Below are positions 58,539-64,000 of a stretch of DNA of 64,000 bases, piece after piece. The notes beneath the pieces are model-generated. The model searched no databases, was not told the DNA's origin, and was given only the letters and a program-made list of their open reading frames with translations. How positions within the stretch are numbered: the first letter of the stretch is position 1; each line of letters starts with the position of its first letter. The stretch comes from Artemisia argyi (Eukaryota > Streptophyta > Magnoliopsida > Asterales > Asteraceae), in NCBI GenBank assembly GCA_030686995.1, contig CM060692.1, forward strand, positions 127,735,796 through 127,799,795, in the 5' to 3' direction. A program made the position numbers and the translations under genes.

Positions 58539-59336
58539 CTAATGATTAGGTATGTCAACATGTCCTCCCATCTCTAAGATCTGAGTTCGGAGCTCTTGCA
58601 TCTCGGTATGATGTTGCATCTGCATATCTCCTACAAGGTTTTCCAATGTATCTGCTCTTCGGTGTGCAAGTTGGGCTTCCCAAGTACGGTTCTGTCCCTC
58701 TCTTCGCAATGATATCGCGAAAGAACGTGTCTCAGAGATATCCGAATGTATCTGAGCTAACCCCTACTGCAACTCTATCCTATTGGCTATAAGGTTATGT
58801 AAGGTGTTGTGGATAGTATCTGAATGATCGAATGATGAATAATCAATCATCTGAAGAAGTGAGTTTATCTGATATTCGTGATGCTCCAATCGCGTCACTA
58901 CTACAGAAGGTGAAAGGGTAGAGGGAATTTCCATCCTAGCACTCTCGCCAGTTTCATTGATATGAGCTGGGGGAGTAAAACCAGGAGGATAGGGTAATGA
59001 TGGTGAAAGTGGAGAAGTAGAATCAGAAATACAAAGTCGGCTGGAGGTAGGTATATCTTCCTCAGGGATTTGTTCTCTTGGGTGAAAAGTATATGGATAA
59101 GTTTGACTAAAAAGATTGAGTAGGTGATCTGGTGCATATGAATCGAATTCATGACGTGGTAATGGTGTATGTGTCGGTAAAACAAAAGCATCGGGATTTT
59201 CAGGCGTTGTAACAAATTCGTCTTGCTTGAAGGGTTCTGTTTCTTGGGAAACAGCGTCAGGTACAAAAGTAGAACGATAAACAGGCGAAGTAACGGACGC
59301 GACAAAAATATCAGAGTCGGAGTCTGACATACTCAT
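58539..59336 (-). pseudogene. Accessory ORF upstream of chromovirus gag
   Basis: A separate minus-strand ORF between primer site and gag. It starts MSMSDSDSDIFVASVTSPVY, is Ser/Thr/Pro-rich in the first half, and ends with a predicted helical part (RLEHHEYQINSLLQMIDYSS; after the stop, AQLAHRRADTLENLVGDMQM and TEMQELRTQILEM). One in-frame TAG lies at 58764-58766. The frame then continues to a stop at 58539-58541, 265 codons in total. No known domain is seen. A similar pre-gag ORF occurs in Asteraceae relatives of this element as far as I recall, so it is probably a genuine element gene of unknown function. Confidence 0.5.
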
Positions 59337-59570
59337 ATTGAAACAATACTGTAATAATTCATAAATAGCACAGAATAAGAATTTATTATCATCAAAGAAT
59401 ACAAAATTTTAACATATCAAGATCAAAGTATCATAGCTTAATGATTAACTTACGGAGTACGGTAGCAAGCAGGCACGACAGGCAAAAATTTTTATATGGT
59501 GTAAATTTAATTTATTTGAAAGTGTGGTTATAGTTCAATGTTTGAAAACATTTGGTTCTCTATAACTATG

Positions 59571-59582
59571 GCTCTGATACCA
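59571..59582 (-). other. tRNA-Met primer-binding site of the chromovirus
   Basis: TGGTATCAGAGC on the minus strand, three bases inside the 5' LTR (which ends, on this strand, GGGTGTTACA). Confidence 0.9.
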
Positions 59583-59585
59583 ATC

Positions 59586-62500
59586 TGTAACACCCCCTAA
59601 TTTGAAATGCGGCAGCGGAATAGTAATTAGGGTGTTACGGTGAGGATCGAAGTCATAATGATAGAAAACGGCTCGAAAGAGACGTTTTAAAACATAATTT
59701 CATTTATAAAAATTCAAATACAAGAGGTCCTTATCAGAGTATTATAAAAGTCTTGATGTTTTGAACTAAATCAAACATCTTTTATTTTACACCATTATTG
59801 AAATAAAGTAAACAAGTTTTAAAGTTTTTGCCGCCCGTTCCATGCTTGCTTCCCCTGCTAAATACCTGAGATACATGCTTAAAAGTCAACAAAAATGTTG
59901 AGTGAAATCATAAAGTTTGAATTTAATAATCATTTTGATACACAAGTAAGATTGTATTGGAAAATACAATCAGTTTGAAAATATTGATATTGCAGTTCAT
60001 ATATTGCTCTAAGTCTCATGACACGCAAACGTTAACAAATACCGTAAAAACGGAGGTGTTTATCAAATCAATGATAAATTTGCCCTCGTGTAATAGGTGA
60101 TTTGCCAGTTCCTATTTTTACTCAAATATAATTATCACGACTAATACGACTAACCGCATGCATAATGGCATTCCGTCAAGTATTAATGGGACAGGCTGTC
60201 AAACCTTAAATAGATCTATTCATTATATTCGCGTTCACCTCAGTGATTAATGGCTCATGATTAAGGGTCTTTTGGGAATTGCTAACTTAGGCATATATCA
60301 GTCAGGAAGCATACAGAAAAATACTTGCGATCTGTTTATAACATGTATCCCCCTCACGGAGTTTTGAAAATAAGTAAATGTGAGGCTATGACTCACCTTG
60401 ATTGATACTGAAAATGAAGAAAATAAAGTCGGACGAATTTATGAAAACGGCTTCGAAACACAACCTGATAAATAAATTTATTTGAGAACTTGACCAAATA
60501 CTATTTGGAAATTACGAAGGAATAACGAATATTAAATATTCGTTATGACGAATAAGTGATGTGCAGTGAAAATCTTGTGATATGCATGATATGACAAAAT
60601 ATGATTTTTAAATTATCCATCGAAGTTTTACCTTTTTAATCGTAAGTAAAATATTAACTTTTTAAACATTGTTATATATATTATTAACGTTACGTTAAAT
60701 AATATATATATATAAATAAAAATAAAGTTTAAATGTAACATAAAATAAATTGACGAAAATAGAAAATAAATAAGAATGATAAATAAATTTATATTTAGTC
60801 TTTGTCTCCTTTTCAAATTTTACCATTTTTACTCTAACGATATTTGCGTTACACCGTTAGTCCTTTTTATATATATTTCAACTATAGTCCTCTACTTTGT
60901 CCGATAATCAATACTAACCTTAGAATATTAATTTTTATCACATTTTACCCTTATGTTTCTGTATTTACAAGTTTAGTCCTTTCTTTTCAATATTTACACA
61001 TTTAGTCCCTCTAGGTGTCGTCGCGTTACATTTTTAGTCCAAATTTGTAAAAATAATTATAACACTTTTCCAAAAATTTCCGAAGCTTATTAAGTTGTTA
61101 ATAAGCTAATTTCAACAGCTTATTTATTTAAAAGCTTATTTTTTTAGCTTATGGGCTTTGAACGATCCAAACTAAGGCCCATTTGGAGTTTTGGAGGCGA
61201 GGGCATGGAAAAAGCTTTGGGCTTGGCTTTGGGCTATTTTTATGATTCTAAAAACATTTCATATGGGCCCAGTGGGCTTACGGATTTTAAATTCTTAATG
61301 GGCTTAGATTGAGCCCAATCGACATATATAAAAATTTTATATGAATTTTGGTTTGAAAATCCGGTTGGTGTCGATTCAAAATGGGTCGAGTATGGTGTCA
61401 AAACGTGATTATTTTCACAAGTCGTTTATATGTAAATGTTAGTTTTCTAGGTGGTCTATAGAGTCGTGAAATAATATAGTACCTTTGTTAAGTGAAATTT
61501 GGAGTTATACGTGTATTTTGTGGCATGTTTGGAACCGGTATATATTTTGGAAACTTGCAAATATTTACTAAGTGTTACAATAATTTTCATGAGATGGATA
61601 TGATTTGAAATGGGTGAGTGAAATGCTCATAACGTTACAACTAAAGTGAATTAGGTGTGCTACGTGACTCCTAGGCCTTCCAAGATAGAGGCTAGTCATG
61701 TTTCGTGTACTAAGAATTAATATTTACGTGTAATATATGTGCAAAGTGATATACGTTCGAAACAACAAAAACAAAGTGCATGACAAAACTTTAACGTGTG
61801 ATATGGAATGGAATTGAGTATAAATGACTTACAAACACCTTAGAGGTAATCAAGAGTCGAGTGTGATAGTATGGAACACAAGAAAATCACGTTTCACAAT
61901 ATAACCCAAACGTTATATATAAATATCAAACCCGATTTCCTTTCCTTGCTTCCAAATAATTATACAATCGACTTATGGTCTTGTGAGAATAGTTTGAAGG
62001 ACGAAATAACTCAGTGAAAGAGTATGATAATGAATAAGAGCAAGTGCATGCATGTACGTTTATATATTACTTGAATATATAACACGTAAGTAAGAAAATT
62101 TCAATGAGAACTTCTCGTACTATTTGCATGTCAGGGAACTAGCTCTTAGGTGATTTTTATAATGTTATTCAAGTGTATGTGAGAGCACAAAAGATGGAAC
62201 ATGTTGTGGTGATTCATGCTATATGTCGACCAAGCATTTATCCATATATACGATTTACAAAATCGTATACTACTTGTACATACTTGATCATTCTTAACAT
62301 TTGAACATAGAATCAACTCAGAAATATTATTAGGAACGATTAGGAACGAACGGGAATCAAAACGGTTAAGTTTTGAATAATTTGTAAATCGATTTAGTTT
62401 TATAGGAGTCGATCCCTTTGCCTCTTAAAAACGTATCAAAACTCGATGTATGGACGTGAGAATTGACACACTAATAGTTGGCTAGGAGGTTAATGAGATG

Positions 62501-62949
62501 AGAGAATAAAATACGTATGTCGTGTGTAAGATTTAGAAATAAACGAGGCGTTTTGGGGGTGCTTGAACTAGTCGATCGGACGAAAATTACAAGTATTTGG
62601 ATTTTGGGCTTTGGTTCGTTGGGCTTAGGAATAGTAACTATGGTGTGGGCCGAAAGTAATTAAGGGCCCGATTGGTTAATTAGTGTAATTAGGATTTTTA
62701 ATTATATTTAGGAAATATAATTAGGATTAGGAATTAGTTTTAGGATTAAATGAAAAGTTTAGGTTTCGTGTAACGTGTCGAGGATTAATTCCGTCATTTC
62801 GTGAATTATATTATTTTGTGAAAATCGTCAAAATAATATAATAAGAAAAATTTCAAATTTTTCCGAGAAAATGGGAATTAGTTAACGATAACGAAGGATT
62901 ATTTATTTATTAACGATTTAATTACAAGAAATTTTTACAAGGTTCTACA
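59586..62949 (-). repeat. Chromovirus right LTR (5' LTR), uninterrupted
   Basis: 3364 bp, from TGTAACACCCCC to GGTTCTACA on the plus strand. Matches the interrupted left LTR throughout. No gene inside; a short minus frame at 60628-60816 is AT-rich chance. Followed by the duplication CTAAC (62950-62954). Confidence 0.93.
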
Positions 62950-64000
62950 CTAACTAACTCGTTGAGTAAGAGGGTTGGAAACCCATCAACATTGGATCAC
63001 GCATCCTTGCTAAGCGCCTTACCTTCAAGACGTTGAAGTAAGTTTTCCATGCGCATTCCACGAAGGATGCGCAATATCACGTACACCGTACATGCTTAGC
63101 AATTTACAAGTCAAGACTCTTGGCCATTTAATAACAGTCTTTGCAAAATAGTGCAAGTCTATCTTCATACTTATGATTTTTTTTAAGTCACGCACTTAAT
63201 GTGAGTATATCACGGTTTCAATTTGAATCTTAGTTGACCTTTTACATAAAGGATAACAATCTAAGTACAAATAACATAGCACACGCACAAAAGATATAAG
63301 TTATTATTTATACAAAAACCATACATTTACAAGGTACAAAAGCCCATATCTACATACTATGACAGCGCTCGGGGCTGCGCTCTTGGTCAGCAGAGCTCCC
63401 AGCCTCTTGGAGCTTCCTCAAAAGTAACGCATCCTTAGGTGACACGGTTGCCACGCTGACTGCGACTCCATCTGATCTTGGGATATGCGCAGCGCCCACA
63501 CCGCAAAGGATAGCTTTCCCCTTCACACCCTTCTTCTTGGCCGCCCTCTCCACATGAGTCCCTAAGACCTCCTTCAGAGGAACCTCCTTCTCAAGGGCGA
63601 AGGGGTTAAGGATATCACGCGGCTGCGCAAAGACCGGCACATGCAACTGCGACTCGTCAGGCTTTAAGAAAAAGTCCGGTTGAGCCTCTGCATCCTCCAA
63701 AACGTGCCTCCCCAGGGTTAACCCCTCCATAATCAACTTAATGGGGTAATCCTGGTCGCGCTCTAGCCGCGCAATATGTGGAAGCTCAAAGAGCTTCATC
63801 CCCTCCATAGCCTTCACCAGCTCATCATAGGCGTCCGCTTTATAACCAAGCACTTCAGCAAGTGACACTGTCAGCATTTTCGCCTCATGGAGTTCCTCTA
63901 CAGCCTGCGCCCTGCCACGCTCCATGGCGCACTCTAAAACCTTCCCAAAGGCCTCCAACACCTCCGGGGGACTCCAACGTGCCCATAGCAGCTAGGCGCA
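62950..64000 (+). mobile_element. Tat-clade element, right part (continues beyond the window)
   Basis: Begins with the second copy of CTAAC and has the same GCGC-word composition as 17.5-23.4 kb. It should be the region between integrase and 3' LTR of the outer Tat element. It contains the antisense ORF at 63350-63994. The 3' LTR is not reached. Confidence 0.75.
63350..63991 (-). pseudogene. Antisense ORF in the Tat element 3' region
   Basis: An open frame of about 213 codons on the strand opposite to the Tat gag-pol. It has no in-frame ATG near its start (it opens after TAG at 63992-63994), so it is a C-terminal fragment whose upstream part is either past a stop or joined by splicing. The protein is helical and charged (CAMERGRAQAVEELHEAKML, HIARLERDQDYPIKLIMEGL), with a C-terminal part containing RAAKKKGVKGKAILCGVG. 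Tat/Retand relatives carry an antisense ORF at this position, often labelled putative gypsy-type transposase. Its function is unknown, and that identification is from position and general resemblance only. Confidence 0.5.

Larger units (their letters stand above)
23484..62949 (-). mobile_element. Chromovirus (Tekay/Del-like Ty3/gypsy) containing three nested insertions
   Basis: On the minus strand, gag lies near 58 kb, and protease, RT, RNase H, integrase and a chromodomain lie at 38-34.5 kb. Both ends are TG...CA, with the exact target duplication CTAAC at 23479-23483 and 62950-62954. The LTRs are about 3362 (nested insertion removed) and 3364 bp. The tRNA-Met primer site and C-terminal chromodomain place it among chromoviruses, and the long LTRs fit the Tekay/Del lineage. 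Removing insertions 23638-31247, 38172-57275 and 42044-48417, with their duplications, restores one continuous element. Confidence 0.93.

Overview
The window is nuclear DNA of a flowering plant. It has a spliced plant Raf-like kinase gene, AT-rich spacers full of small DNA transposons, and a very large nested block of LTR retrotransposons. The retroelement proteins (a Copia polyprotein with a long coiled-coil Gag, an Athila-derived accessory ORF, a Tekay-like chromovirus, a Tat element with two RNase H domains) look like those seen repeatedly in Asteraceae, so a composite-family eudicot is the best guess. This is recognition from memory, not a database result.

Layout. 1-1304: AT-rich spacer with a degenerate inverted-repeat element. 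1305-6441 (+): a complete 15-exon gene for a CTR1-like Raf MAPKKK; the proposed exons join into an 833-codon frame, with Ser replacing Arg in the HRD catalytic motif. 6442-13290: spacer with one membrane-protein exon remnant, four hAT-type MITEs proven by 8-bp target duplications, and a Tourist-like MITE. 13291-13932 (+): an intact intronless gene for a membrane-anchored TPR protein. 13933-17047: spacer with further MITEs and a possible SINE.

From about 17048 to the right edge everything is retrotransposon, stacked at least four deep. (1) The outermost is a decayed Tat-clade Ty3 element (+), about 17048-23483 and resuming at 62950. (2) A chromovirus (-), 23484-62949, is inserted in it (duplication CTAAC) with 3.36-kb LTRs. 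(3) An RT-less Athila-like element, 23638-31247, sits in the chromovirus left LTR (duplication CAGAG). (4) A Copia element (-), 38172-57275, splits the chromovirus gag from its protease (duplication CTGCT). (5) A second RT-less Athila-like element, 42044-48417, splits the Copia reverse transcriptase (duplication GTAGG). All four inner insertions keep exact 5-bp duplications and both LTRs, so their order is certain.

The two host genes look functional. Among the retroelements only one internal ORF is intact: the 298-codon ORF of the second Athila-like element. The other coding regions carry stops, many explained by C-to-T or G-to-A transitions, or frameshifts. I found no previously undescribed cellular system. 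The most unusual signals are arrays of the palindrome TGACGNCGTCA just upstream of the TATA box in the Athila-like LTRs, and a roughly 530-bp array of about 28 degenerate AACTCGCTA words in the Copia leader.
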